45,446 bases of DNA from Bacteroides sp. Its GTDB lineage: Bacteria; Bacteroidota; Bacteroidia; Bacteroidales; Muribaculaceae. The stretch's first letter is position 1; every line of letters starts with the position of its first letter. Below are positions 30,341 through 39,320 of the stretch, piece by piece. The position numbers and the translations under genes were made by a program. Where the stretch lies: positions 1-45,446 of the forward strand of contig JAAVCP010000001.1 in assembly GCA_014802265.1 (NCBI GenBank), written 5' to 3'. The notes under the pieces were generated by a model. That model did not search any database, was not told where the DNA came from, and was given only the letters and a program-made list of their open reading frames with translations.

Positions 30341-32479
30341 ATGAACACATTTCGTATGCTGCTATTATTAGCGGCAGCCCTTCCCGTATCCCTTTACGCT
30401 CAGGAACTCAATGATTCTGTTCCTTCGGAATGGGAGCATGAACTGGAATTAAAAGAAATAGTAATTGTGGCAAATCGTCCGGTATTGAAACAGGAACCTG
30501 ATCGGATTGTCTACCTCACAAAGAATGACCCTTACGCCCTTGGGTTGAATGGTATTCAGGTGCTCGACAGGATTCCGCGCATATCCGTTCTGAACGATCA
30601 AGTGAGTGTGGCAGGTAAATCATCTGTGAAATATATCATTGACGGGCATCTGCTTGAAATGCCTGAGGAGGCAATTGCCTTACAGTTGAAAAATCTCCAG
30701 TCTTCGGGCATAGAGAAGATTGAGCTTCTTACTACCCCTCCTGCCAAATATGCAGCTGCCACAAATGCAGCCTACATAAGCATAACCACCCGTAACGAAT
30801 CACTCGGAACACGCGGCAATCTTTGGGGCAATGCTACAATCCGGGAAGATTTCAGTTATCTGGCAGGTGGAAATATCAGCCATACTACCCGAAAGACAGA
30901 GCTTTCGGCAGATATAAGTTGGCAAGATCTGAAAGGTATTAATGACTTGACAAGAACATACATTTTCACTGATTATGTGCGACTTTCTAATCGCAAGAAT
31001 CAATTTACAAACCGTTCCCTCGGTGCAAACGGACTGTTTAAATACAAATTCAGTCAAAACCTCAGTGCAGGGGTTATTGTCAACTTCAGCAATATAAGAA
31101 TGAAGAGTGATCTGCGAGATGAAACCACAGATCAAAGCAGTTCGTCATTTTCTCATAACCTTTCACCCGCTCGCCCGAACAATGCACTTACCTTGACGGC
31201 TTTTGCCGACTGGTTAATTGATTCAAAAGGGAAAATGCTCAGTCTGACTTATAATTTCTTTAATCGGCATACACATTCCTTCTCCGACGTAACCTCATGG
31301 CAGGGTAATGAAGAGAAGTCAAGGCTTACCGATTCGGCTGTCAATACATACCGCATACACTCAGTAAAACTTGATGCGACCCTACCCTTCTCTGTGTTTA
31401 AAATGGAAACCGGAGCCGCCTATACCGGAATCAATAATAATACGGCTTTACAGATTAATAGCCAGGTCGACAATGATTGGGTAATCGATACACGCCAAAG
31501 TAATAATTTCGATTATGATGAAAAGACAACTGCCATATATGTGAGTGCCGAGAAAAATTTTACAGGCTCATTCTTTGGCAAGTTAGGTCTGCGATATGAG
31601 CATACAGATGTCAAGGGTTTACAAATTATTGGTAATCTGTCACATGATAAAAGCTATGGTTATTTGTTTCCGTCGGCTAATCTTAGTTGGAGCTCTCCAA
31701 ATATAGGTCGCTTCTCATTATCTTACTCAGCGGGTATTACCCGCCCCAATTTCGGTGATCTCAATCCATTCCGCTACTATTCTACCGTCTCCGATTATTT
31801 CACAGGTAATCCGGATCTCGACCCAAGCCTTTCTCACAATATAGAGATAAACTATAGTTTTAAAGGGGTATATGCTGTTCTTTATAGCTCCTACAATCAT
31901 AATGCAATCGGCTACATAACCAAATTTAATATTGATGGCACCCAGTACACATTACCTGAAAATTGCCTTAATACAAATAAGACAGGGGTATATGCCTCTT
32001 ATAACAGCTCATTGTTTTCATGGTGGAATATGAACTTAGGAGGTGAGGTATTTTATACCCACGCAAAATCCAACATCAAAGACTTCCGAGATGCAAATGA
32101 TCATGATTGGAGCGGTAAAATTGAACTTAATACCTCTTGGATGCTCAACCGACAGAGGAGTTTAATTCTGAACTTCAGGTTCAGTCACTATTTTCCATGG
32201 CACGACAAAATGGTGATATATTCTTCTTTCTCACTTATCGGATTCGATATAAGATATGCACTATTAAATAACCGTTTGAATCTGGCTTTATCTGTTAGTG
32301 ATCCATTTGGGTGGAACGTCACAAAATCAAAAGTATACTACAACGATTACTCCCTCCACACAAGAAATAATATCCACTCACATGCCGTAACGTTCAGAGC
32401 TTCATGGTCGTTTGGAGGTAACAGAGTCAACACTGTATACCGGGATACCAAAGAACGGGAATCACAGCGCACATATTAG
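30341..32479 (+). CDS. Outer membrane beta-barrel protein with TonB-type plug
   Basis: A 712-residue barrel protein. The signal peptide is MNTFRMLLLLAAALPVSLYA. The plug region has LKEIVIVANRPVLKQEPDRI, VLDRIPRISVLNDQVSVAGK and KYIIDGHLLEMPEEAIALQL, typical of the OMP_b-brl_3 family. From about residue 165 onward come repeated amphipathic strands (ISHTTRKTELSADISWQ, FGKLGLRYEHTDVKG, FSLSYSAGITRPNFGDLNPF). Unlike its broken paralogue at 22686 it lacks a CarboxypepD_reg domain. The ligand is unknown; a small-molecule or surface function is likely. It is the last gene of the ECF operon and converges with recG with a gap of nine bases. Confidence 0.85.
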   Translation: MNTFRMLLLLAAALPVSLYAQELNDSVPSEWEHELELKEIVIVANRPVLKQEPDRIVYLTKNDPYALGLNGIQVLDRIPRISVLNDQVSVAGKSSVKYIIDGHLLEMPEEAIALQLKNLQSSGIEKIELLTTPPAKYAAATNAAYISITTRNESLGTRGNLWGNATIREDFSYLAGGNISHTTRKTELSADISWQDLKGINDLTRTYIFTDYVRLSNRKNQFTNRSLGANGLFKYKFSQNLSAGVIVNFSNIRMKSDLRDETTDQSSSSFSHNLSPARPNNALTLTAFADWLIDSKGKMLSLTYNFFNRHTHSFSDVTSWQGNEEKSRLTDSAVNTYRIHSVKLDATLPFSVFKMETGAAYTGINNNTALQINSQVDNDWVIDTRQSNNFDYDEKTTAIYVSAEKNFTGSFFGKLGLRYEHTDVKGLQIIGNLSHDKSYGYLFPSANLSWSSPNIGRFSLSYSAGITRPNFGDLNPFRYYSTVSDYFTGNPDLDPSLSHNIEINYSFKGVYAVLYSSYNHNAIGYITKFNIDGTQYTLPENCLNTNKTGVYASYNSSLFSWWNMNLGGEVFYTHAKSNIKDFRDANDHDWSGKIELNTSWMLNRQRSLILNFRFSHYFPWHDKMVIYSSFSLIGFDIRYALLNNRLNLALSVSDPFGWNVTKSKVYYNDYSLHTRNNIHSHAVTFRASWSFGGNRVNTVYRDTKERESQRTY

Positions 32480-32488
32480 CCATCATAA

Positions 32489-34648
32489 TCAGGAAATGAG
32501 TGACCAATCAACAGAATGAGCAAAGCGGATTTGAAGTTCTTTCCTGATTACATTGCTCTCCTCCTCATTGACTGTAATGGGGAGGGGATCTCCCTTTTGA
32601 GGAGGGGTAGGAAGTGTGCCCTCCGGCAGCAAGGATGGGTTTCCACGCAGTAAGGCGAATGCCGCCTCCCGCGCCCTTGTGAGGATTTGTCCGTCTTTAG
32701 TAAGGTCAGCCACCCTTAGATTGAATGCAATACCGCTTTGCTGTGTGCCTTCCATGTCGCCCGGTCCCCTCAGCTTCATGTCTGCCTCAGAAATCAGAAA
32801 TCCATCAGTGGTTTCTGTCATTATGCTGAGTCTTTTCTTTGTGTCGGCACCCGATTTATATTTACCCATAAGAATGCAATAGCTTTGGTCGGCTCCTCGC
32901 CCTACTCTCCCCCTCAACTGATGAAGCTGCGAAAGTCCGAATCTCTCCGCATTCTCTATAACCATGACAGACGCATTCGGCACATTAACCCCTACCTCAA
33001 TCACCGTGGTGGCAACCATTATCCTTGCCTCACCGCTAACGAATAGATCCATCTGATGATCTTTTTCAGCAGGTTTCATCTTGCCGTGGACGTAACACAC
33101 CCTATACCCCTGAAACGTCTCAACAGTGCGCTCATATCCTTCCTCAAGACTTTTGAGGTCAAGTTTCTCATTCTCTGTTATAAGAGGATAGACAATATAT
33201 ACCTGACGCCCTGCCTTAAGCTGTGAAAAAATCAACCGGTCAACCTCAAGACGATTGTTGTCATAACGCAAGAGCGTTGTTATCGGTTTTCTACCGGGTG
33301 GAAGTTCGTCAATAACCGATACCTCCAAATCACCATAGACAGTCATCGCCAGGGTGCGCGGAATAGGAGTTGCAGTCATGACAAGGACATGGGGGGCAAC
33401 CGTGTTCTTACTCCACATCTTGGCTCTTTGCGCCACTCCAAACCTGTGTTGCTCATCTATAACGACCAGTCCTAACTGTTTAAACTGCACAGTGTCTTCT
33501 ATCAAGGCATGTGTCCCGACAATAATATCAATTTCCCCTGATTGCAGCCCTTCATGAATAATGCGTCTCTCTGATGTCTTCGTGCTGCCGGTCAGCAATG
33601 CCACCTTTACTCCAATAGGGTCAGCCCACTCTTTGAGGGAGGCATAGTGCTGCGTGGCAAGTATCTCAGTAGGAGCCATCATAGCTGCCTGACAGTCATT
33701 GTCAACTGCCATGAGCATCGACATGAAAGCCACCATCGTTTTCCCGGAGCCGACATCTCCCTGAAGCAAACGGTTCATCTGTCTGCCGGTCTTCATATCT
33801 GCACGAATCTCTTTGAGCACCCTTTTTTGTGCCCCGGTCAGTTGAAAAGGCAAGACATTAAAATAAAATCCGTTGAACTTCTCCCCTATCGTGCCGAAAT
33901 AATAACCCGGCAACCGGGCACTCCTCTCCATGGAATAGCGCAAAATGTGTGTCTCCACATAGAAAAGTTCCTCAAACTTCATTCTCTCCGTTGCACTCTG
34001 AAGCAACCTGGCATTCTCAGGGAAATGCATTTGCCTGATTGCCTCACGGAGTGGCATAAGATTGTATCGTCGGCGCACTTCCTCCGGCAATGGGTCTTTC
34101 AGGCTATCAAAACCGGCGTTCATAAAGAGATTAGCCACTAATGACTGAATGACTTTTGTAGTAATCCCCTTCTTGCGCATAGTCTCTGTCAGGGAATACA
34201 CACCCCGAAAACCGGTGGGGGGCTTTGAAGGATTATATATCTCCACCTCCGGGTGAGCAATGGAATATGCTCCTCTGAAATAATTAGGCTTGCCAAATAT
34301 AACGTATTCCACGCCTGGTTTATATGCTGTGGCAAAAGTTATGATTTTTGAAAACCATATAGTCTCCATCATGTTTTTGCCGTCGCTGAATACTCCCACA
34401 AGGCGTTTTCTCGCACCCTCACCTTCAGTTCGGAAACTGACAAAATGTCCCTTTATCTGAAGAGCGGGAAGATCTTCGCCGGAAAGTTCGGAAATCTTAT
34501 AAAAACGGCTTCTGTCAACATGTCGGAAAGGGAAATAGTAAAGAAGGTCGCGAAACGTCGCAACCTCTATTTCCTTGGTAAGCACCTTGGCACGCGCATC
34601 GCCTACACCTTTAAGGAATTTTATGTCAATATCGTTAAAGTCAGGCAT
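32489..34648 (-). CDS. recG: ATP-dependent DNA helicase RecG
   Basis: A 719-residue helicase, in the normal size range, that remodels stalled replication forks and Holliday junctions. The N-terminal wedge/OB region holds IKFLKGVGDARAKVL and YYFPFRHVDRS. Helicase motifs follow: LQGDVGSGKTMVAFM (Walker A), APTEILATQHY, VVIDEQHRFGVAQRAKMW (DEQH), MTATPIPRTL and, in the second domain, VATTVIEVGVNVPNASVMVI and LHQLRGRVGRG. The C-terminal segment with LRGPGDMEGTQQSG is characteristic of RecG. Its start overlaps the end of ispD by eight bases; it is the last gene in the fab/isp cluster. Confidence 0.97.
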   Translation of the reverse strand: MPDFNDIDIKFLKGVGDARAKVLTKEIEVATFRDLLYYFPFRHVDRSRFYKISELSGEDLPALQIKGHFVSFRTEGEGARKRLVGVFSDGKNMMETIWFSKIITFATAYKPGVEYVIFGKPNYFRGAYSIAHPEVEIYNPSKPPTGFRGVYSLTETMRKKGITTKVIQSLVANLFMNAGFDSLKDPLPEEVRRRYNLMPLREAIRQMHFPENARLLQSATERMKFEELFYVETHILRYSMERSARLPGYYFGTIGEKFNGFYFNVLPFQLTGAQKRVLKEIRADMKTGRQMNRLLQGDVGSGKTMVAFMSMLMAVDNDCQAAMMAPTEILATQHYASLKEWADPIGVKVALLTGSTKTSERRIIHEGLQSGEIDIIVGTHALIEDTVQFKQLGLVVIDEQHRFGVAQRAKMWSKNTVAPHVLVMTATPIPRTLAMTVYGDLEVSVIDELPPGRKPITTLLRYDNNRLEVDRLIFSQLKAGRQVYIVYPLITENEKLDLKSLEEGYERTVETFQGYRVCYVHGKMKPAEKDHQMDLFVSGEARIMVATTVIEVGVNVPNASVMVIENAERFGLSQLHQLRGRVGRGADQSYCILMGKYKSGADTKKRLSIMTETTDGFLISEADMKLRGPGDMEGTQQSGIAFNLRVADLTKDGQILTRAREAAFALLRGNPSLLPEGTLPTPPQKGDPLPITVNEEESNVIRKELQIRFAHSVDWSLIS

Positions 34649-35321
34649 TCAGAAGCGTATTAGCTATTTCCATGTCGCCGGGATTTGTCACTTTCATATT
34701 GTGGTAGCTGCCTTCAAAAAGCACCGGTTTGAATCCGGCAGCTTCCACTGCGGAAGCATCATCAGTGAAGACAGCAGATGGATTGGTCTCGTAAGCACCT
34801 TTCAAGACCGTAGCTTTAAACACTTGCGGCGTCTGCACGGCAACAAAATCCTTGCGGTCAACCGCCACGCTCCCTTCTTCAGAAAGCCTTCTCAGGGAGT
34901 CGGTAACGGCTACTGCCGGAATAGCTGCCCCTGATTCTTTGGCAGCCTCCCACCCGGAGGCTATCATTTTCACTGTCACCAACGGACGAGCCGCATCGTG
35001 CACGGCGATAAGTACATCTTCCGAAAAAGGCACGGTGGCTATCCCGTTTTTTACAGACTGAGTGCGGCTGTCGCCCCCTGAGGCAATCCTATGAAGAATC
35101 TTGTCTTCTTCGGGCAACCCATCATAGAGTGATTTCCAAGTATCCACGAAATCACGGTTGAGCACAAGTATGATTTGGGTATCCGCATCCTCATCATGAA
35201 AGGCTTTCATTGACCACCACAACACAGGACGCCCATTCAGAGATTGAAACTGTTTCGGGAGGTCACCGCCAAGACGAGTGCCAGAACCTCCCGCTACAAT
35301 TACTGCATATTTCTTAATCAT
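34641..35321 (-). CDS. ispD: 2-C-methyl-D-erythritol 4-phosphate cytidylyltransferase
   Basis: A 226-residue enzyme of the MEP isoprenoid pathway that joins CTP and methylerythritol phosphate. The nucleotide-binding loop is VIVAGGSGTRLGGDLPKQFQ at residues 8-27. VLIAVHDAARPLVT holds the VHDAARP motif, VAVTDSLRR and VQTPQVFKATVLKGAY are also family words, and TDDASAVEAAGFKPVLFEGS is the closing motif. It starts 15 bases after the fabG stop and overlaps recG, so it is an inner gene of the operon. Confidence 0.95.
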   Translation of the reverse strand: MIKKYAVIVAGGSGTRLGGDLPKQFQSLNGRPVLWWSMKAFHDEDADTQIILVLNRDFVDTWKSLYDGLPEEDKILHRIASGGDSRTQSVKNGIATVPFSEDVLIAVHDAARPLVTVKMIASGWEAAKESGAAIPAVAVTDSLRRLSEEGSVAVDRKDFVAVQTPQVFKATVLKGAYETNPSAVFTDDASAVEAAGFKPVLFEGSYHNMKVTNPGDMEIANTLLNA

Positions 35322-35336
35322 GAAGTGGAATGATGA

Positions 35337-36083
35337 TTACATATTCATGCCACCGTCAACCTGAATAACCTGACCGGAGACATAGCTTGAAAGATCAGAA
35401 GCAAGGAATGTAGCCACATCGGCAATATCCTCAGGCTTGCCACCACGACGAAGAGGAATTTTCTTGCACCATTCTTCGCGCACACTCTCGGGGAGAGCGG
35501 CAGTCATGGCAGTCTCGATGAAACCGGGGGCAATGGCGTTGGCACGAATGCCGCGTGAGCCTACCTCCTGGGCAATGCTCTTTGCAAGGGCAATCAGACC
35601 TGCCTTTGAGGCAGCATAGTTTGCCTGTCCTGCGTTGCCGTGTACACCTACCACTGAAGCCATGTTGATAATTGAGCCGCTACGCTGACGCATCATGATA
35701 GGAAGGACTGCATGGATAAAATTGAAGGCTGACTTAAGATTAACGGCAATCACTGCGTCCCACTGCTGCTCGCTCATACGCATCATGAGTCCGTCTTTTG
35801 TGATGCCGGCATTGTTGACGAGGATATCAATGCGTCCGAAGTCTTCCTTTACCTGATTCACCACTTTCTCTGTCTCTTCGAAATTGGCAGCATTAGAGGC
35901 ATAGCCTTTACACTTAACGCCGTATGCAGCGATTTCTTCTTCTGTCTTTTTACCGTTTTCGTCAATTACAAGGTCTGTAAAAGCGATGTTTGCACCCTCA
36001 GAAGCAAATTTGAGGGCGATTGCCTTGCCAATCCCACGGGCAGCTCCCGTGATCAAGGCTGTCTTTCCTTCAAGTAATTTCAT
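35337..36083 (-). CDS. fabG: 3-oxoacyl-[acyl-carrier-protein] reductase
   Basis: A 248-residue SDR with all FabG hallmarks: LITGAARGIGKAIALKFASE near residue 9, LVNNAGITKDGLMMRMSEQQ near 87, the catalytic serine in GSIINMASVVGVHGNAGQAN, and YAASKAGLIALAKSIAQEV with the YxxxK pair near 155. VIQVDGGMNM closes the protein. It carries out the first reduction of each fatty acid elongation cycle with NADPH. Neighbouring fabH and a TetR regulator upstream make a fatty-acid initiation and elongation pair. The gap to fabH contains two copies of GAGTTTTTGAA in tandem. Confidence 0.95.
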   Translation of the reverse strand: MKLLEGKTALITGAARGIGKAIALKFASEGANIAFTDLVIDENGKKTEEEIAAYGVKCKGYASNAANFEETEKVVNQVKEDFGRIDILVNNAGITKDGLMMRMSEQQWDAVIAVNLKSAFNFIHAVLPIMMRQRSGSIINMASVVGVHGNAGQANYAASKAGLIALAKSIAQEVGSRGIRANAIAPGFIETAMTAALPESVREEWCKKIPLRRGGKPEDIADVATFLASDLSSYVSGQVIQVDGGMNM

Positions 36084-36098
36084 TATTTTGTAATTTTT

Positions 36099-36125
36099 GA
36101 GTTTTTGAAGTTATGAGTTTTTGAA
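36099..36125. repeat. Short tandem repeat between fabH and fabG
   Basis: The 11-base word GAGTTTTTGAA occurs at 36099-36109 and again at 36115-36125, a 16-base period, with a partial copy upstream (TAATTTTTGAG). It lies in the 54-base gap between the two fab genes. It may be a binding site, or slippage-prone noise. Confidence 0.4.
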
Positions 36126-36137
36126 ATTGGCGGGTGA

Positions 36138-37082
36138 TTAGAATTCCACGATGAAGCAACCGCATGAATAACCACCACCAAACACCATTAATGCCACTTT
36201 CTCCCCTTTCTTAAAATTATCAAGATTCTGCGACAATACCAAGGCTGCAGAAGCTGAACCGGTGTTGCCAAGCGTCTCAATATTGTTGAGGAAATCATCT
36301 ATCGGCTTATCCAACTGGTGAGCTACCTGCGCCACAATACGTCTGTTTGCCTGATGACATATCAATTTTGATAAATCATCAATTTTTAATCCCGTATTTG
36401 CCAGAGAGTGATTAAGGGCATAGATCATATATTTACATGCGTGCACAAACACGTCTCTGCCGTCAGGCATAGTGATGCCGTCTTCTCCCGGACGAAGTTT
36501 CACGCCGTCGGGACCCTTTCCCACATTGCCGAGACCCTCTGTGAACACGTCTATAATCTTTATGTCAGAGTCAGACTGGCGTTCCTTGCTAATGAAGTAA
36601 GCCACTGCCGCATCACCCCACAGATGACCCGACTTGGGATCTTTCTCGTTGCTGTAATAAGTGTTGTGCTCGCTGCATATCAGCAGGGCTTTTGAAGCTT
36701 TACCCATGGCAAAATATCCTTCAATGACCTCAAGTCCGTTGATGAAAGATGAGCATGCCGCTGACACATAGACTGCCTTCGCTCCATTGATGTTGAAATG
36801 TCGTTGTGCCACATGTGCCGGGGTAGCCACCGTGTCATATACCGCATAACATGCTGCCACAATCAGATCAACGTCTTTAATGTCGTATGGCAGCCCCAGG
36901 ATGGCTGCCTCTATTGCCTTAATAGCCATAGAGTCGGAGTTTTCATCAGCATCGGCTTTTGAGCGGGTCTGAATGCCGGTGCGCTGCAAAATCCACTCCG
37001 GAGTCAGACCATTGACCTTTTCAAAGTAATCGTTAGTTATTCTCGTTGACGGCACATAATTGCCTATGGAATTTATATACAT
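36138..37082 (-). CDS. fabH: 3-oxoacyl-ACP synthase III (FabH-like)
   Basis: A 314-residue thiolase-fold enzyme that condenses acetyl-CoA, or another acyl-CoA primer, with malonyl-ACP to begin fatty acid synthesis. The active-site cysteine is in YVSAACSSFINGLEVIEGYF near residue 111, the histidine in LICHQANRRIVAQVAHQL near 245, and the asparagine in LGNTGSASAALVL near 275. The N-terminal motif EWILQRTGIQTRS is typical. Conditions such as branched-chain primer use cannot be told. It lies between the TetR gene and fabG, 52-54 bases from each. Confidence 0.93.
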   Translation of the reverse strand: MYINSIGNYVPSTRITNDYFEKVNGLTPEWILQRTGIQTRSKADADENSDSMAIKAIEAAILGLPYDIKDVDLIVAACYAVYDTVATPAHVAQRHFNINGAKAVYVSAACSSFINGLEVIEGYFAMGKASKALLICSEHNTYYSNEKDPKSGHLWGDAAVAYFISKERQSDSDIKIIDVFTEGLGNVGKGPDGVKLRPGEDGITMPDGRDVFVHACKYMIYALNHSLANTGLKIDDLSKLICHQANRRIVAQVAHQLDKPIDDFLNNIETLGNTGSASAALVLSQNLDNFKKGEKVALMVFGGGYSCGCFIVEF

Positions 37083-37134
37083 ATATAGTTTATAGTTTTA
37101 TCGGTTATGAAGCCAGGAAAGTCTGAATAAGGAT

Positions 37135-37713
37135 TTATCTGATCAATATTCCATTTAGGATAAGCCTTGTCATGTAGTCCTTGAGCATATTCTTGTTGAT
37201 TCCTTCTTCAGAAAGATTATCTCTGATATATGGCACATCAAGTCCCTGAATAGCCTGTGCCACTATGACTGCCATGTGGTTAAGATTAGGAATTGCAAAG
37301 CACCCTTTCTCTACTCCTTCCTGAAGAATGTCGCGCAACATTGCTGTCTCCTTCTTAGTGATGATTTTTCTTGCCCTGTCTACTTTACGCACATCACGGA
37401 AAAAACCGGCACGGAGCGAGCCATTGCGTGAGACGATCTCTTTCATCGTCTCGAAGCGGCATTCCACATATTCCATAAGTTTTTCTTCGGGAGAGACCGG
37501 GAGAGCCACAATGTGGCGAAGGCGGTTGAGAAGCTGGTCGGTCTCGCTTTCAATAACAGCATTGAATATCTCTCTCTTACTCTTAAAATAGGTGTAGATT
37601 GTGCGCCGCCCCTTGTCAGAGGCCGAGGCAATGTCGTTCATGGTGGTGTTCTCGACACCTTTTCTTGCAAAAAGCTGTCGGGCAACTTCTATAAATTTAT
37701 CTCTGGTCTTCAT
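37135..37713 (-). CDS. TetR/AcrR-family regulator upstream of fabHG
   Basis: A 192-residue regulator starting at ATG 37713 (MKTRDKFIEVARQLFARKGV); ATG 37719 and TTG 37728 are less likely. The N-terminal helix-turn-helix is ENTTMNDIASASDKGRRTIY TYFKSKREIF, clearly TetR-type. The C-terminal ligand domain (residues 60-190) is helical and specific to this group, with KIITKKETAMLRDILQEGVE. Being first in a five-gene co-directional cluster with fabH and fabG, it may control fatty acid synthesis like FabR or FasR, but the ligand is not known. Confidence 0.85.
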   Translation of the reverse strand: MKTRDKFIEVARQLFARKGVENTTMNDIASASDKGRRTIYTYFKSKREIFNAVIESETDQLLNRLRHIVALPVSPEEKLMEYVECRFETMKEIVSRNGSLRAGFFRDVRKVDRARKIITKKETAMLRDILQEGVEKGCFAIPNLNHMAVIVAQAIQGLDVPYIRDNLSEEGINKNMLKDYMTRLILNGILIR

Positions 37714-38258
37714 CACCATAACGATCAATATTTTTAGGATAAGAGCTACTGCTCATATTTATAATATAAACGCGCCCATATATATGTTTTGATATTATTG
37801 AGCCTTGATTCAAACATTAGAAAAGCATCAAAAATGCACACTTTTCTATTTTGTGAGCAAAATTAGCAAAACTTTTTGATTTTCCCACTACAATTCCCAA
37901 TAAAAATTAAACTAATAGGCATGGAGTGTAATCTCTTCTCCCTTTTTAGCTCATCAACTTGTCTGTTTTCTATGAAAAAGAAAATATCTCATTAAGAAAA
38001 CATCTGCCACTGAGTAATTATTGATAACTGCCACAGGTAATGCTCTTGATAATATCACCGAAAAGGATATTAGAAAATCTGCGGACCCTTCATTCTCAGA
38101 TTTCTTTATATTTAAAAGAATTTGACAACTAAGCCTATGGATAAATATCTATTAATAATCAATACATTACGCCTATTTAATAAATTTTAACATAAAAAAT
38201 TATATAAAAATTTGGTCATAATAAAAAAAGATTGTAATTTTGCAATCGAAAATAACAC
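37714..38258. other. Intergenic region upstream of the TetR gene and tRNA
   Basis: About 545 bases without a gene. On the minus strand TAATTTTG (37865-37858) could be the -7 element of the TetR operon, with no good -33 box. The rest, 37870-38200, is AT-rich with no hairpin or repeat that I could recognise. The tRNA promoter lies at its right end (38212-38242). Confidence 0.55.
38212..38242 (+). promoter_or_regulatory. Promoter of the initiator tRNA gene
   Basis: TTG (38212-38214), a 20-base spacer and TAATTTTG (38235-38242) match the Bacteroidetes consensus. Transcription would start near 38249, ten bases before the tRNA. Confidence 0.8.
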
Positions 38259-38330
<72 letters not shown>

Positions 38331-38335
38331 CTAAG

Positions 38336-38361
38336 AAAGCCGATTCATTTGAATCGGCTTT
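38336..38361 (+). terminator. Terminator of the tRNA gene
   Basis: A perfect 11-bp stem AAAGCCGATTC (38336-38346) and GAATCGGCTTT (38351-38361), ATTT loop, followed by T-rich sequence TCTATTTTTC. Rho-independent. Confidence 0.9.
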
Positions 38362-38491
38362 TCTATTTTTCTATAAATCTTTATTAAGCAATCTCATTGC
38401 TCTTTTCATTAAAGATTATCATAACCTTTGGGACAAAAGTGGTGAACCAAGTTTCTTTTCAGGAACCTTAAAATCATCCTTAAAACCTGTA

Positions 38492-38538
38492 TCTACAGAA
38501 TTACCTCATCGCCTATAACGATGAGGTAATTCTGTAGA
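38492..38538. terminator. Very long perfect hairpin (20-bp stem, 7-base loop)
   Basis: TCTACAGAATTACCTCATCG (38492-38511) pairs exactly with 38519-38538 around the loop CCTATAA. No T-run follows on the minus strand; an A-rich run, CAAAAAAATT, follows on the plus strand. It may end the bacterioferritin-like transcript on the minus strand or protect an RNA end. It resembles the hairpin at 43439-43485 in stem length and in a loop starting CCTA. Confidence 0.5.
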
Positions 38539-38674
38539 CTACTCAAAAAAATTATCTGTCTGTCAAATGTCCCTTTTCTCCACTTCACCTAAAGAAGCAA
38601 AAGATTGAGTCGCGAAGCCATTATCAAATATTCGAATAGCCTTTATTCCCATATATATGTAATCTATTCTGAAA

Positions 38675-39130
38675 TTAGAGCTGAGTAAGCAGCCAGTTCT
38701 GTTCGCCGAGTTTATTGATCAAATCAACGGCAGTCTCGCTCCAATAGAGATCCTCCTCCTCATCTTTGAGATAGTCTTTGAGAATATCATAGGTGGTCGG
38801 GTCATCATCAATTGTGGCAAGACATTTACGCAGAACTTCCAAACCGTCTTCCTGACGCTTCAAGTCACATTTTACATACTCAACAGGATCTGCCACGAGT
38901 GCCACAGAAGGACGATCCTCCACTTTTACTTCACCACCGAGATCAAGGATACGATCGATAAACTTAGTAACCCATCCCATTTCTTCATCATAATGGTTAA
39001 CATATTTCTCGCCAAGTTTAGCGAATCCTGCTGATTTCAATATCTGACCCTGCACTTTATGCACGAAGGCTCCGTTTGAAAGACCGGTTGTAAAGAACTG
39101 AAGAGCCTCGATTGATTTATTTTTATCCAT
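38675..39130 (-). CDS. Bacterioferritin/Dps-like ferritin-fold protein with altered metal site
   Basis: A 151-residue four-helix protein aligned by eye to bacterioferritin over its length: EALQFFTTGLSNGAFVHKVQ for helix A, KLGEKYVNHYDEEMGWVTKF IDRILDLGG for helix B, CDLKRQEDGLEVLRKCL for helix C and LKDEEEDLYWSETAVDLINK LGEQNWLLTQ for helix D. In Escherichia coli Bfr the di-iron ligands include His54 (EMKHADRYIERI) and His130 (EEGHIDWLE). Here those positions carry Trp (EEMGWVTK) and Asp (EEEDLYW). The helix C glutamate position is Gln in my alignment. A canonical ferroxidase centre therefore looks absent. It may be a structural, DNA-binding or redox-sensing relative. It is monocistronic and divergent from an AraC gene. 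Confidence 0.7.
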   Translation of the reverse strand: MDKNKSIEALQFFTTGLSNGAFVHKVQGQILKSAGFAKLGEKYVNHYDEEMGWVTKFIDRILDLGGEVKVEDRPSVALVADPVEYVKCDLKRQEDGLEVLRKCLATIDDDPTTYDILKDYLKDEEEDLYWSETAVDLINKLGEQNWLLTQL

Positions 39131-39320
39131 AATTTAATTAATGTTTTAACTTATTTTTGAAATTAAAACATCTGCAAGTCTTGATGAGTTTTGTCTTATT
39201 AAAACCAATACTTATCCCAAACAAAACTATACTATATTCTATGCTGTGTCACACGCAATTGATTATTAAAAATAAACGTTAGAGTTAATGCAAACCAATT
39301 AAAATTCAAAAACATCTCCA

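Larger units (their letters stand above)
38331..38674. other. Gap downstream of the tRNA holding two hairpins
   Basis: This 344-base stretch has the tRNA terminator (38336-38361), a 20-bp perfect hairpin at 38492-38538 and otherwise no recognisable signal. An open frame that spans the tRNA (38240-38518) is not coding. Confidence 0.55.
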
